The notes under the pieces are model-generated. The model searched no databases, had not been told where the DNA came from, and saw only the letters and a program-made list of their open reading frames with translations. Shown piece by piece: positions 16,406 through 24,940 of a stretch of DNA of 64,000 nucleotides. The stretch comes from DASUPK01 sp963736305 (lineage in GTDB: Bacteria > Actinomycetota > Thermoleophilia > Solirubrobacterales > 70-9). Numbering within the stretch: position 1 is the stretch's first letter; every line of letters begins with the position of its first letter. The DNA is taken from NCBI GenBank assembly GCA_963736305.1, contig CAVTOD010000005.1, positions 310,001 to 374,000 of the forward strand. Reading direction: 5' to 3'. The position numbers and the translations under genes are program-made.

Positions 16406-16958
16406 CGCCCCCGGGCTGGAGCTGATCGCCCAGGGGATCGAGGAGGGGCGGAAGGGAACGGTGATCGAGACCTCGGTCGAGCACGACCGCGCGACCCTGA
16501 TCGTCAACCCCGAGGACGTCCTGCACGCGCTCACCTGGCTCCGGGACACACCGGAGCAGGGCTACCGCTTCCTCTCCAGCGTGCACGCCGCGGACTACCT
16601 GCCGGCCACCCCGCGATTCGCCGTCCACTACGAGCTTCTCTGCCGGGAGCGAATGGAGCGCCTGCACGTCAAGGCTCTGCTCGCCGACCCCGACGCGGGC
16701 AATGAGTCCAACGGGGCCGCACCGAGCGAGAACCTTCCGGAGCTCGACTCCTGTGTCGCGCTCTATCCCACCGCCGAGTACCAGGAGCGGGAGGCATATG
16801 ACTTCTTCGGGATCGTCTTCCGGGGTCATCCGGATTTGCGGCGCATTCTGATGCCCGAGGACTACGTCGGCTGGCCGCAGCGGCGCGACTTCCCGATCGG
16901 CGGCGAGCCGGTCCTATTCACGCACAACGAGATCGAGGCTCCGAGGTGGTTCGAGTAA
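16398..16958 (+). CDS. nuoC: NADH-quinone oxidoreductase subunit C (30 kDa)
   Basis: 186 residues. The signature region is intact: YPTAEYQEREAYDFFGIVF, HPDLRRILMPEDY and WPQRRDFP. NuoC is a structural subunit of the hydrophilic connecting fragment and supports NuoD. ATG 16398 overlaps the nuoB stop by eight bases and its TAA overlaps the nuoD start as TAATG, indicating translational coupling. Confidence 0.97.
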   Translation: MPDAPGLELIAQGIEEGRKGTVIETSVEHDRATLIVNPEDVLHALTWLRDTPEQGYRFLSSVHAADYLPATPRFAVHYELLCRERMERLHVKALLADPDAGNESNGAAPSENLPELDSCVALYPTAEYQEREAYDFFGIVFRGHPDLRRILMPEDYVGWPQRRDFPIGGEPVLFTHNEIEAPRWFE

Positions 16959-18262
16959 TGGCCGACGAGCTGCTCCGCGACGAGGCGTACGTCACCGAGC
17001 GCGGGTACTCCCGCCTGGAGGAAGACCCGTCCTCGCCCCTCGTCGACGCCGCCGAGATCGCCCACCAGGACCTCGGGGGACCGGGCCTCGAGCCCGAGCA
17101 GGAGATCCTCACCATCAACATGGGCCCGCATCACCCGGCGACCCACGGGGTCCTGCGCCTGATCGTGACTCTGCAGGGCGAGCGGGTCCTCGAGGTCAAG
17201 CCGATCATGGGCTACCTCCACACCGGGATCGAGAAGTCCTGCGAGGACAAGAGCTACTGGAAGGTCATCCCGTTCGTGGAGCGGATGGACTACCTCTCCT
17301 ACTTCTTCCAGATGGAGGCGTTCTGCGGCTGCGTCGAGCGCCTCATCGGTCTAGACATCCCACCGCGCGCCAAGTACCTGCGCATCCTTCACATGGAGCT
17401 CAACCGGATCATGTCCCACCTGGTCTGGCTCGGCACCTCAGCCCTGGACCTCGGCGCGATCTCGATGTTCTGGTACTGCTTTCGCGAGCGCGACACGATC
17501 CTCGACCTGTTCGAGATGTCGGCCGGGCAGCGGATGCACACGCGCTACTTCCAGGTCGGCGGGGTCTTCGAGGACATCCCGGTCGGCTTCGAGCGAAAGG
17601 TCCGCCAGTTCTGCGATCTGATGCCGAGCCGGATCGACCAGTACGAGGCGCTCCTGGACCGCAACGAGATCTTCCTGCACCGCACCCGGAACGTCGGGAT
17701 CGTCTCGCGCGAGCGGCTGCTCGAGCTGGGCGTCACCGGGCCGCTCCTGCGCGCGGCCGGAGAGCCCTGGGACCTGCGCAAGACCCCGGGCTACCTGAGC
17801 TACGGCGATTTCGACTTCAAGATCCCGGTGGGAACCGTCGGCGACGGCTATGACCGCTACCGCGTCCGCCTCCAGGAGATGCGGGAGTCCGTGAGGATCA
17901 TCGAGCAGGCTCTCGACGGGCTGCCCGAGGGCCCCTGGATCTCCGACGACCGCAAGTGCGTCCTGCCGCCCCGGGACGAGCTCTCGACCTCGATGGAGGC
18001 CCTGATCCATCACTTCAAGCTCGTCACCGAGGGCTACCGCGTCCCCCCGGGCGAGCTCTATTACTCGATCGAGTCCCCGCGCGGCGAGCTCGGCTGCTTC
18101 GTGCTCGCCGATGGCTCCGCCAAGCCGGCGCGGGTCCACTTCCGCGATCCGTCCTTCGTCAACCTGCAGGCCTTTCGGGACATGTCCGTCGGCGGCCTGA
18201 TCGCCGACCTGATCCAGAACCTGGCGATGCTCGACCCCATCATCGGAGGAGTGGACAGGTGA
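16958..18262 (+). CDS. nuoD: NADH-quinone oxidoreductase subunit D (49 kDa)
   Basis: 434 residues. It holds the quinone-binding site facing NuoB: NMGPHHPATHGVLRLIVTL with the key His pair, GYLHTGIEK, and near the end SPRGELGCFVLADGS and DIDPI-like LDPIIGGVDR. It derives from the [NiFe]-hydrogenase large subunit but lacks its metal cysteines, as expected. The ATG at 16958 overlaps the nuoC stop. An ~50-residue acidic N-terminal lead precedes the conserved core. Confidence 0.97.
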   Translation: MADELLRDEAYVTERGYSRLEEDPSSPLVDAAEIAHQDLGGPGLEPEQEILTINMGPHHPATHGVLRLIVTLQGERVLEVKPIMGYLHTGIEKSCEDKSYWKVIPFVERMDYLSYFFQMEAFCGCVERLIGLDIPPRAKYLRILHMELNRIMSHLVWLGTSALDLGAISMFWYCFRERDTILDLFEMSAGQRMHTRYFQVGGVFEDIPVGFERKVRQFCDLMPSRIDQYEALLDRNEIFLHRTRNVGIVSRERLLELGVTGPLLRAAGEPWDLRKTPGYLSYGDFDFKIPVGTVGDGYDRYRVRLQEMRESVRIIEQALDGLPEGPWISDDRKCVLPPRDELSTSMEALIHHFKLVTEGYRVPPGELYYSIESPRGELGCFVLADGSAKPARVHFRDPSFVNLQAFRDMSVGGLIADLIQNLAMLDPIIGGVDR

Positions 18263-19077
18263 GCCCGCTGATGCCGAAGGGCAAGCGGCCCTGGACCACC
18301 GACCCCGGGCACATCCACGACGTGCCGGAACCGCCGCCCATGCCCGACGAGCAAGAGCGGCTCGGAGTCGAGATCCCGCCCGAGGAAATCGAGGCGAAGC
18401 AGGCCGCCGAGGAGGCACGTGAGCCCCACGGCGATCCCGCCCCGGTGCCCGAGCCCTCCGAGGTCGACGTTCCGCGCGCGCTGGCACAGGAGATCCGCCG
18501 GGCGATGAAGCGCTACCCGCAGAAGCGCTCGGCGGCGATTCCGGCGCTCTGGGCCGTTCAGCGCCGCTACGGCTGGTGTACGCCGGAGGGCATCGAGCAG
18601 GCCGCCACCGTCATGGGCGTCACCCCCGGCTACCTCGAGTCGGTCGCCAGCTTCTATGACCTCTTCCGCCTGGAGCCCGAGGGCGAGCACCAGGTCCTGG
18701 TCTGCACCAACATCAGCTGCTGGCTGCGCGGCGCCGACCGGCTGCTCGAGGCCTTCGGCGAGGCCGCGGGGGTTGAGGGGCAGGGCTCCTCCGAGGACGG
18801 CAAGCTCTTCATCCGCGGCTTCGAGTGCCTCGGCGCCTGCGACCTCGCCCCGATGGCATCGATCGACGAGCGCTACTACGGCCCGCTCACCGAGGACGAC
18901 GCCGAGGCCGCCGTCGAGCAGCTCCGCACCCGCAAGGACGTTCTGCCCGAGAAGCGCCTCCAGGACCGGGGTGCCGCCGGGGGCAAGCGCGGCAGCGGGG
19001 ACAAGAGGCTCTCCCAGCATTCGGTCAACCGGGCCGGTCGCCCGAAGCCGAAGACAAAGCCGAAGGAGAAGAGCTGA
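18259..19077 (+). CDS. nuoE: NADH-quinone oxidoreductase subunit E (24 kDa, [2Fe-2S])
   Basis: 272 residues, longer than the usual ~160-240. An acidic Pro/Glu-rich N-terminal extension of ~75 residues precedes the thioredoxin-like core with SVASFYDLF, CTNISCWLRG and CLGACDLAPM. These supply the four Cys of cluster N1a. The C-terminal ~40 residues are Lys/Arg/Gly-rich (GRPKPKTKPKEKS) and unlike the family core. GTG 18259 overlaps the nuoD stop and is preceded by GGAGGA eight bases away. Forms the NADH-oxidising unit with NuoF. Confidence 0.96.
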   Translation: MSPLMPKGKRPWTTDPGHIHDVPEPPPMPDEQERLGVEIPPEEIEAKQAAEEAREPHGDPAPVPEPSEVDVPRALAQEIRRAMKRYPQKRSAAIPALWAVQRRYGWCTPEGIEQAATVMGVTPGYLESVASFYDLFRLEPEGEHQVLVCTNISCWLRGADRLLEAFGEAAGVEGQGSSEDGKLFIRGFECLGACDLAPMASIDERYYGPLTEDDAEAAVEQLRTRKDVLPEKRLQDRGAAGGKRGSGDKRLSQHSVNRAGRPKPKTKPKEKS

Positions 19078-20429
19078 TGGCAGCCCAGGAGACGCGCCTT
19101 CTGTTCCGCAACATCGACGAACCAGGTTTGGCCTCCATCAGGACCTACCGCAAGCTCGGCGGCTACCAGTCGATCGGCAAGGCCTATGAGGAGATGACGC
19201 CCGAGGACGTCCTCAACGAGCTCGAGGTCTCGGGCCTGCGGGGCCGCGGCGGCGCCGGCTTCTCGATGGGAAAGAAGGCCTCGTTCCTGCCGCGCGGCGA
19301 CATGGACAAATACCTGTGCTGCAACGCCGACGAGTCCGAGCCCGGCGCCTTCAAGGACCGCGAGTTGCTGCAGAAGAACCCTCACCAGCTGATCGAGGGG
19401 ATCATCATCGCCGCCCGCGCGGCGGGCGCCAACCGCTGCTTCGTCTACATCCGCGGCGAGTACGACCTGCAGGGCGACATCCTCGACGCCGCCGTCGAGG
19501 AGGCCTACGAGGCGGGCGTCCTCGGCGATGACGTCCTCGGCACGGGCGAGCAGGTGGAGCTGGTCGTCCATCGCGGTGCCGGCGCCTACATCTGCGGAGA
19601 GGAGACCGCCCTGCTCGACTCGCTCGAGGGCAAGCGCGGCAACCCTCGGCTGAAGCCCCCCTTCCCCGCCGTGCAGGGTCTCTACGACGGGCCGACGCTG
19701 ATCAACAACGTCGAGACGCTCTCCAATGCGCCGCACATCATCGCCTCGGGTGCCGACTGGTTCAAGAGCTTCGGCACCGAGCAATCGCCGGGAACGAAGG
19801 TCGTCTCGGTCTCCGGCGACGTGCGGCGCCCCGGCAACTACGAGGTGGAGCTGGGCATCCCGACCAGGACGCTGATCAACGAACTCGCCGGCGGCCCCCT
19901 CGAGGGGCGCACGATCAAGGGCTTCTTCCCGGGCGGCTCCTCCTCGCCCGTGCTGCTCGCCGACGAGGGGCTCGACCTGCCCTACAGCTTCGAGGCGATG
20001 CAGGAGGCCGGCTCGATGCTGGGGTCCGGCTCGATCATCGTCTTCGACGACACGACCAGCGTGGTCGAGCTGGCGCTCCGGACCGCCCGCTTCTACCACC
20101 ACGAGTCCTGCGGCAAGTGCACTCCCTGCCGCGAGGGCACCAACTGGACGGTGAAGATGCTCGAGCGGATGATCCGCGGCCAGGCGACGCCGATCGACCT
20201 CGAGACCGTCTCCTCGGTCCAGGACAACATCATCGGCAACTGCCTCTGCGTCCTCGGCGACTCGATGGCGATGCCCGTCGGCGCGATGGTGAAGAAGTTC
20301 CGCGACGAGTTCATCGAGGCGATCCAGCACGGCGTGCCCGGCGGGAGCCTCGGAGCGCCGAGCGGCGATCCGGCGATCGCCCCGGCGGGACAGGACCCGA
20401 TGCCGGTGCGGGCGGGAGCGGTCGCGTGA
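19077..20429 (+). CDS. nuoF: NADH-quinone oxidoreductase subunit F (51 kDa)
   Basis: 450 residues. It binds NADH, FMN and cluster N3: the NADH site GLRGRGGAGF, the FMN site CNADESEPGAFKDRELL, GAGAYICGEETALLDSLEG, and ESCGKCTPCREG with a distal Cys in GNCLCVLGD. It passes hydride electrons from NADH into the chain. ATG 19077 overlaps the nuoE stop. The last ~30 residues are Gly/Pro/Ala-rich, and the stop codon lies within a strong hairpin. Confidence 0.98.
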   Translation: MAAQETRLLFRNIDEPGLASIRTYRKLGGYQSIGKAYEEMTPEDVLNELEVSGLRGRGGAGFSMGKKASFLPRGDMDKYLCCNADESEPGAFKDRELLQKNPHQLIEGIIIAARAAGANRCFVYIRGEYDLQGDILDAAVEEAYEAGVLGDDVLGTGEQVELVVHRGAGAYICGEETALLDSLEGKRGNPRLKPPFPAVQGLYDGPTLINNVETLSNAPHIIASGADWFKSFGTEQSPGTKVVSVSGDVRRPGNYEVELGIPTRTLINELAGGPLEGRTIKGFFPGGSSSPVLLADEGLDLPYSFEAMQEAGSMLGSGSIIVFDDTTSVVELALRTARFYHHESCGKCTPCREGTNWTVKMLERMIRGQATPIDLETVSSVQDNIIGNCLCVLGDSMAMPVGAMVKKFRDEFIEAIQHGVPGGSLGAPSGDPAIAPAGQDPMPVRAGAVA

Positions 20430-20440
20430 GCGACCGCTCC
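20415..20440 (+). other. Hairpin over the nuoF stop codon
   Basis: A perfect 11-bp inverted repeat, GGAGCGGTCGC with GCGACCGCTCC, has a GTGA loop that contains the nuoF TGA. It lies 18 bases before the nuoG start. This is the only sizeable gap (28 bases) between nuoA and nuoI, so the hairpin may tune the nuoF/nuoG ratio or protect mRNA ends. No U tract follows. Confidence 0.55.
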
Positions 20441-20457
20441 AAAGGACGGAGCGTCGC

Positions 20458-22926
20458 GTGACCCGGCAGATCCGCAACCACGTCTCGCTGGTGGTCGACG
20501 GACGCGAGGTGACCGCGCCCGAGGGCACGATGCTCCACGACGCCGCCAAGGCGGGCGATGTCGAGATCCCGGTCTTCTGTTACGAGCCGAAGCTCGGCGA
20601 CCCGGTCGGCGCCTGCCGGATGTGCCTGGTCGAGATCGAGGGGATGCCGAAGCTCCAGACCTCCTGCTCCACGCCGATCCGCGACGGGATGGTCGTCTAC
20701 ACGCAGACCGACCGGGTGAAGGAGGCGCAGAACGCCGTCGTCGAGTTCCTGCTGGTCAACCACCCGCTCGACTGCCCGGTCTGCGACAAGGGCGGCGAGT
20801 GCCCGCTTCAGGACATCGCGATGGGCTGGGGTCCCGGCAAGAGCCGCTTCACCGATCCCAAGCGGCACTTCCAGAAGCCGCTCGAGCTCTCGCCTCTGGT
20901 GGCGATCGACCGCGAGCGCTGCATCCTCTGCTACCGCTGCGTCCGCTTCAGCCAGGAGGTCGCAGAGGACGAGCAGCTCCAGCTGCTCGAGCGCGGCGAC
21001 AAGAGCTTCGTCGGAACGTTCGACGAGCGGCCCTACATCGCGCCTTTCCACGGGAACATCACCGAGCTCTGCCCGGTCGGAGCCCTGACCAATTACACCT
21101 ACCGCTTCCGGGCGCGGCCCTGGGACATCGAGGACGCGGGGTCGATCTGCACGCTCTGCCCGAGCCAGTGCAACGTCAAGTTCACGGTGCGCGATGAGCG
21201 GGTGCTCCGGGTCCTGGCGCGCGACAACACCGAGGTCGACGACGGCTGGCTCTGCGACAAGGGCCGCTACGGCTTCCAGATGTTCAATTCGGAGGATCGG
21301 ATCACGCGCCCGATGGTTCGCGCCGGCGACGGCAGCCTCAATCCGATCGGCTGGGACGAGGCGGTCAAGAAGGTGGCGGATGCCATCCGAGGCGCGGGCG
21401 AGAAGGCCGCGGCGGTCCTCGGTGGCGCGACGTCCAACGAGGAGGGCTGGCTCGTTCAGAAGATCTTGCGCGGCGCCGGATCATCCAACGTCGACAGCTC
21501 CGCCAGCCCGGTCGACCCCGGGCTGCTCGGCCAGCTCTCCCTCCCCGAGCTCGGCTCCCGGATCTCCGATCTCGACCACGCCGACGCGATCGTCGTGATC
21601 GGCGTCGAGCCCCTTCACGAAATGCCGATCCTCGACCTGCGCATTCGCAAGGCCGTCCGCCGCGGCAACGCGAAGCTGATGGTCGCCTCCGAGCGGCCGA
21701 CGGCGCTGGACGGCGGAGCGGCCGAGGCCATCCGCTACGCGCCCGGCGACGCGGCGAGCTTCGTTCGCGCGCTGGCCGGCGCCCTCGGCGCCGAGGGCTA
21801 CGACGACGACGGACCCTTCCAGAAGGAGGCCGCGGCGACCGCCGAGCTGCTGCGGGACGCTCCGGACCAGACGATCATCTGGGGCGAGCGCCTCTGGCGC
21901 AGCCCCGGAGCCGTCGAGGCCCTCCACGCCTGCGCCCGCTCGCTCGAGATGCACCAGCGAATCGGTCCAGGCCTGATCGAGGTGCCGGAGGAATCGAACG
22001 GCCGCGGCCTGCGCGAAGTGGGCTGCCTGCCGGGTGCGAACCCGGGCCTGGAGCCAATCGACAGCGGACGCGGCAGCGCGGCGATCAAGGACGGCCTCGC
22101 GTCTCATGAGCTCGGCGCGATGCTGCTGGTCAACGCGGATCCGGTCCGCACGCACCCAGACGCCGAAGGCTGGCGCAAAGCGCTCAGTGGATCCTTCGTC
22201 GTCGCAATCGCGGGCTTCGAGGACGAATCAACCCGCCTCGCCAACCTGGTGATCCCGGCGGAGACCTTCGCGGAGAAGGAGGGCACGGTCACCCACCCCG
22301 ACGGCCGCCTCCAGCGCCTGCGCCGAAACGTGCCCCTGCCCGAGGGAATGATCCCCGGCTGGCGCTTCCTGGCGGCGGTGGCGACCGAGCTCGGCAGTGA
22401 CATCAATGCCGAATCCCCGGCCGACATCTTCGAAGCGCTCTCGAACGAAGTCCCGTTCTACGACACGCTGACCTACGAGGAAATCGGCGGCACCGGGTTG
22501 CGGTGGGGCGACAGGGACCCGGGGCAGTCTTGGACGCCGGGCCGGTCGGAGGGAGCGGCCGGGGGCCGGCCCACACCGCCGGGAGTTCCCCCGTCCGCCC
22601 CCTCCGACCGTCCCTCGGCGGATGGCCTGCTCCTAGGTACTTACCGCGACCTCTGGGCTACCGACGTCACCAAGCGCAATCCGGCGCTGCGGTTCCTGAT
22701 GCCCAAGCAGAAGCTCGAGCTGGCGGCGAAGGACGCCGAAACACTGGAACTCGCCAACGGCGATGAAGTGACGGTCGCCGTCAACGGCTCGAGCCTCCAG
22801 GCCACCATCGCCATCCGCGAGCGGATGCGGCAGGGCGCGGCGTTCCTGATCGAGGGCACCGACCAGGCGAACGGCAACGTACTCACGAACGGCGTCCCGC
22901 AGCGAATTCAGGTGACGAAGCGATGA
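20458..22926 (+). CDS. nuoG: NADH-quinone oxidoreductase subunit G (75 kDa) with inserted peptide
   Basis: 822 residues. N-terminal [2Fe-2S] region (CYEPKLGDPVGACRMCLVEI, SCSTP), the His-ligated cluster N5 segment (HPLDCPVCDKGGECPLQD) and cluster N4 (CILCYRC, ELCPVGAL) are followed by a molybdopterin-oxidoreductase-like domain. That domain begins CTLCPSQCN, a CxxCxxxC motif suggesting a further N7-type cluster. Residues ~693-721 are a Gly/Pro/Ser-rich stretch encoded by a long DNA palindrome (22535-22620) shared with nuoJ; conserved sequence resumes at LLLGTYRDLWATD. GTG start at 20458. Confidence 0.97.
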   Translation: MTRQIRNHVSLVVDGREVTAPEGTMLHDAAKAGDVEIPVFCYEPKLGDPVGACRMCLVEIEGMPKLQTSCSTPIRDGMVVYTQTDRVKEAQNAVVEFLLVNHPLDCPVCDKGGECPLQDIAMGWGPGKSRFTDPKRHFQKPLELSPLVAIDRERCILCYRCVRFSQEVAEDEQLQLLERGDKSFVGTFDERPYIAPFHGNITELCPVGALTNYTYRFRARPWDIEDAGSICTLCPSQCNVKFTVRDERVLRVLARDNTEVDDGWLCDKGRYGFQMFNSEDRITRPMVRAGDGSLNPIGWDEAVKKVADAIRGAGEKAAAVLGGATSNEEGWLVQKILRGAGSSNVDSSASPVDPGLLGQLSLPELGSRISDLDHADAIVVIGVEPLHEMPILDLRIRKAVRRGNAKLMVASERPTALDGGAAEAIRYAPGDAASFVRALAGALGAEGYDDDGPFQKEAAATAELLRDAPDQTIIWGERLWRSPGAVEALHACARSLEMHQRIGPGLIEVPEESNGRGLREVGCLPGANPGLEPIDSGRGSAAIKDGLASHELGAMLLVNADPVRTHPDAEGWRKALSGSFVVAIAGFEDESTRLANLVIPAETFAEKEGTVTHPDGRLQRLRRNVPLPEGMIPGWRFLAAVATELGSDINAESPADIFEALSNEVPFYDTLTYEEIGGTGLRWGDRDPGQSWTPGRSEGAAGGRPTPPGVPPSAPSDRPSADGLLLGTYRDLWATDVTKRNPALRFLMPKQKLELAAKDAETLELANGDEVTVAVNGSSLQATIAIRERMRQGAAFLIEGTDQANGNVLTNGVPQRIQVTKR
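22535..22620 (-). repeat. Palindromic element copy 1, inside nuoG
   Basis: Read on the minus strand, 22-nt arms (22588-22609 and 22544-22565, 20 of 22 paired) enclose a 22-nt core (22566-22587). The core is AACTC followed by a CCGGC-GGTGTGG-GCCGG hairpin. Weaker pairing (CGCCG with CGGCG) continues outward to 22535 and 22620. The core matches 20 of 22 positions in the nuoJ copy while the arms do not match that copy. The element keeps the nuoG frame open. Confidence 0.8.
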
Positions 22927-23924
22927 GCCTGCCGCTGGCGGAGGTCAATTACGTCGAGGCGACCTGGGTGATGGTCGTCAAGTCGCTGGTCATCTTCCTC
23001 GGCGTCTTCTCGATCGTGCCGGTCCTGACCGTGGCCGAGCGCAAGCTGATCGGCCGCTTCCAGAACCGCTACGGCCCCAATCGGGTCGGCCCCGTCGGAC
23101 TGGGCCAGCCCCTCGCCGACATCGTCAAGCTCGCCGGGAAGGAGATGTTCCGGCCGCAGGCGGCGATCCCCTTCCTCTTCGCGATCGCCCCCGCTATCGT
23201 GATCTTCTCCGGGATCATCACGCTCGCGATCCTGCCGTTCGGCAACGTCCAGGACGGGCTCGGGCTCTACGGAATCGACGTCTCTATCGGCGTCCTCTAC
23301 TTCTTCGCCTTCGGCTCGCTCTCGTTCTACGGCCTGCTGCTCGCCGGCTGGTCGTCGGGCTCGAAGTACAGCTTCCTCGGCGCGATGCGCTCCGCCGCCC
23401 AGCTGATCTCCTACGAGGTCTCGATGGGCCTCTCGCTGCTCGGCGTGGTGATGATGACCGGCTCGCTGTCGCTCACCCACGTCGTCGACGGACAGGGCGA
23501 GATCTGGAACATCGTTCCCCAGATCGTCGGCTTCCTGATCTTCATGGTCGCGGGCTTCGCCGAGACCAACCGCGCCCCGTTCGACCTTCCGGAAGCCGAT
23601 GCCGAGCTCGTCCAGGGCTACATGACCGAGTACGGGGGGATGCGCTTCGGCTCCTATCTGCTCGCCGAGTACCTGGAGATGTTCGTCGTCTCGGGCATCG
23701 CGGTCACCTTCTTCCTCGGCGGCTGGATGGGACCGGGGCCGGGCTGGCTCGACCCGGTCTGGATGGTCGCCAAGACGCTGACGCTGGTCTGCTTCTTCAT
23801 CTGGGTCCGGGCCACGCTGCCGCGCCTCCGCTACGACCAGCTGATGGCGCTTGGCTGGAAGGTGATGCTGCCGCTGGCCACCCTGAACATCCTCGCCACG
23901 GCCGTGATCGTGACGGTCAGCTGA
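22923..23924 (+). CDS. nuoH: NADH-quinone oxidoreductase subunit H
   Basis: 333 residues with eight predicted membrane spans. Signature regions: AERKLIGRFQNRYGPNRVGP at ~39-58 and AETNRAPFDLPEADAELVQG near 217-236. NuoH forms the quinone entry channel and links the peripheral arm with the proton pumps. The ATG overlaps the nuoG TGA. Confidence 0.98.
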   Translation: MSLPLAEVNYVEATWVMVVKSLVIFLGVFSIVPVLTVAERKLIGRFQNRYGPNRVGPVGLGQPLADIVKLAGKEMFRPQAAIPFLFAIAPAIVIFSGIITLAILPFGNVQDGLGLYGIDVSIGVLYFFAFGSLSFYGLLLAGWSSGSKYSFLGAMRSAAQLISYEVSMGLSLLGVVMMTGSLSLTHVVDGQGEIWNIVPQIVGFLIFMVAGFAETNRAPFDLPEADAELVQGYMTEYGGMRFGSYLLAEYLEMFVVSGIAVTFFLGGWMGPGPGWLDPVWMVAKTLTLVCFFIWVRATLPRLRYDQLMALGWKVMLPLATLNILATAVIVTVS

Positions 23925-24499
23925 TGCAGGCGAAGCTCAACACCGAGAAGACCGACTGGACGGCGTTCCCCTACCTGAACGAGAAGGACGTGATCTCGGT
24001 CCAGCGCGGGCCCGAGCCGGGCGGCGCCGGCGGCGCCTACCGCGCCTTCGGCGAGACGCTTCGCGGCCTGCGCACCACCTTCGGCCGGGTCCTCGAGGGC
24101 ACGGTCACGATCCAGTACCCGGAGGAGAAGACCCCGGTCTACCAGCGCTTCCGCGGACGCCACAAGCTCCACCGCTTCGAGGACACCGGGCTTGAGAAGT
24201 GCGTCGGCTGCTCGCTCTGCGCCGCGGCCTGCCCGGCGGACTGCATCAGGGTGGTCGCCCATGAGAACGACGCGGAGCACCGGATCTCGGCGGGCGAACG
24301 CTACGCCGAGGTCTACGAGATCAACCTCTCCCGCTGCATCTTCTGCGGCTACTGCGAGGTCGCCTGCCCGTTCGACGCGATCACGATGGGCCACGACTAC
24401 GAGATGTCCGACTACAACCGCTCGGACCTGATCTTCACCAAGGAGATGCTGCTCGCCGAGCCGATCGACCGCACACCGTTGCGGAGCGAGGGCGAGTAG
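23924..24499 (+). CDS. nuoI: NADH-quinone oxidoreductase subunit I (8Fe ferredoxin)
   Basis: 191 residues with two [4Fe-4S] motifs, CVGCSLCAAACPADC and CIFCGYCEVACP, giving clusters N6a and N6b next to NuoB. GTVTIQYPEEKTPVYQRFRG matches the usual N-terminal segment. The ATG overlaps the nuoH TGA by one base. The next gene is a non-complex-I protein, breaking the canonical order before nuoJ. Confidence 0.97.
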   Translation: MQAKLNTEKTDWTAFPYLNEKDVISVQRGPEPGGAGGAYRAFGETLRGLRTTFGRVLEGTVTIQYPEEKTPVYQRFRGRHKLHRFEDTGLEKCVGCSLCAAACPADCIRVVAHENDAEHRISAGERYAEVYEINLSRCIFCGYCEVACPFDAITMGHDYEMSDYNRSDLIFTKEMLLAEPIDRTPLRSEGE

Positions 24500-24508
24500 G
24501 TTGCCCGC

Positions 24509-24925
24509 GTGCCGGACGAACTCGCTGCGGCATTTCGGCCCATCCACGAAGCGGCGACCGCGGCCTTCAACGAAGGCGACCTGGATGCAGCGCTCGGCGG
24601 GCTGCCCGATGACTTCGAGTGGCGGCCGTACAGCAGCGATCCGGAGCAGAGCGTCGTCCGCGGCCCGGAAGCGCTCAAGCGCTACTTCGCGGGCTACCGG
24701 GAGGTCTTCGACGAGTGGCACTCGGATCCGCTCTCGTATGAGCAGGTGGGCGAGAGCCGCGTCATCGTCCATCACCGGATCACTGGGACGAGCCGTGCCG
24801 CCGGCGTGCCCGTCACGGAGGAGGTCTTCGAGGTCTGGGAGTTCGAGGGCGGTGTCCCGATGCGGGTCAGCCAGTTCGAGTCGCGCGAGCTGGCTCTCGA
24901 GGCCGCTCGGGCGTCAGGTTCCTAG
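24509..24925 (+). CDS. NTF2/SnoaL-like protein inserted between nuoI and nuoJ
   Basis: 138 residues. It shows the SnoaL-like pattern: IHEAATAAFNEGDLDAALGG, LPDDFEWRP, GPEALKRYFAGYREVFDEW and a closing beta sheet ending EFEGGVPMRVSQFESRELAL. GTG at 24509, nine bases after the nuoI stop; nuoJ starts 15 bases downstream, so it is co-transcribed. No known role in complex I. It may be a recent insertion tolerated by the operon, or an accessory ligand-binding factor. Codon use looks like that of its neighbours. Confidence 0.85.
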   Translation: MPDELAAAFRPIHEAATAAFNEGDLDAALGGLPDDFEWRPYSSDPEQSVVRGPEALKRYFAGYREVFDEWHSDPLSYEQVGESRVIVHHRITGTSRAAGVPVTEEVFEVWEFEGGVPMRVSQFESRELALEAARASGS

Positions 24926-24940
24926 CCGGAAGGTCCGCGC

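Noticed and set aside
18876..20549. Long open frame antisense to nuoF, and similar antisense frames opposite most genes
   Set aside because: High GC removes stop codons from antisense frames. The products are Arg/Asp/His-rich without family signatures, while the sense frames carry conserved motifs.
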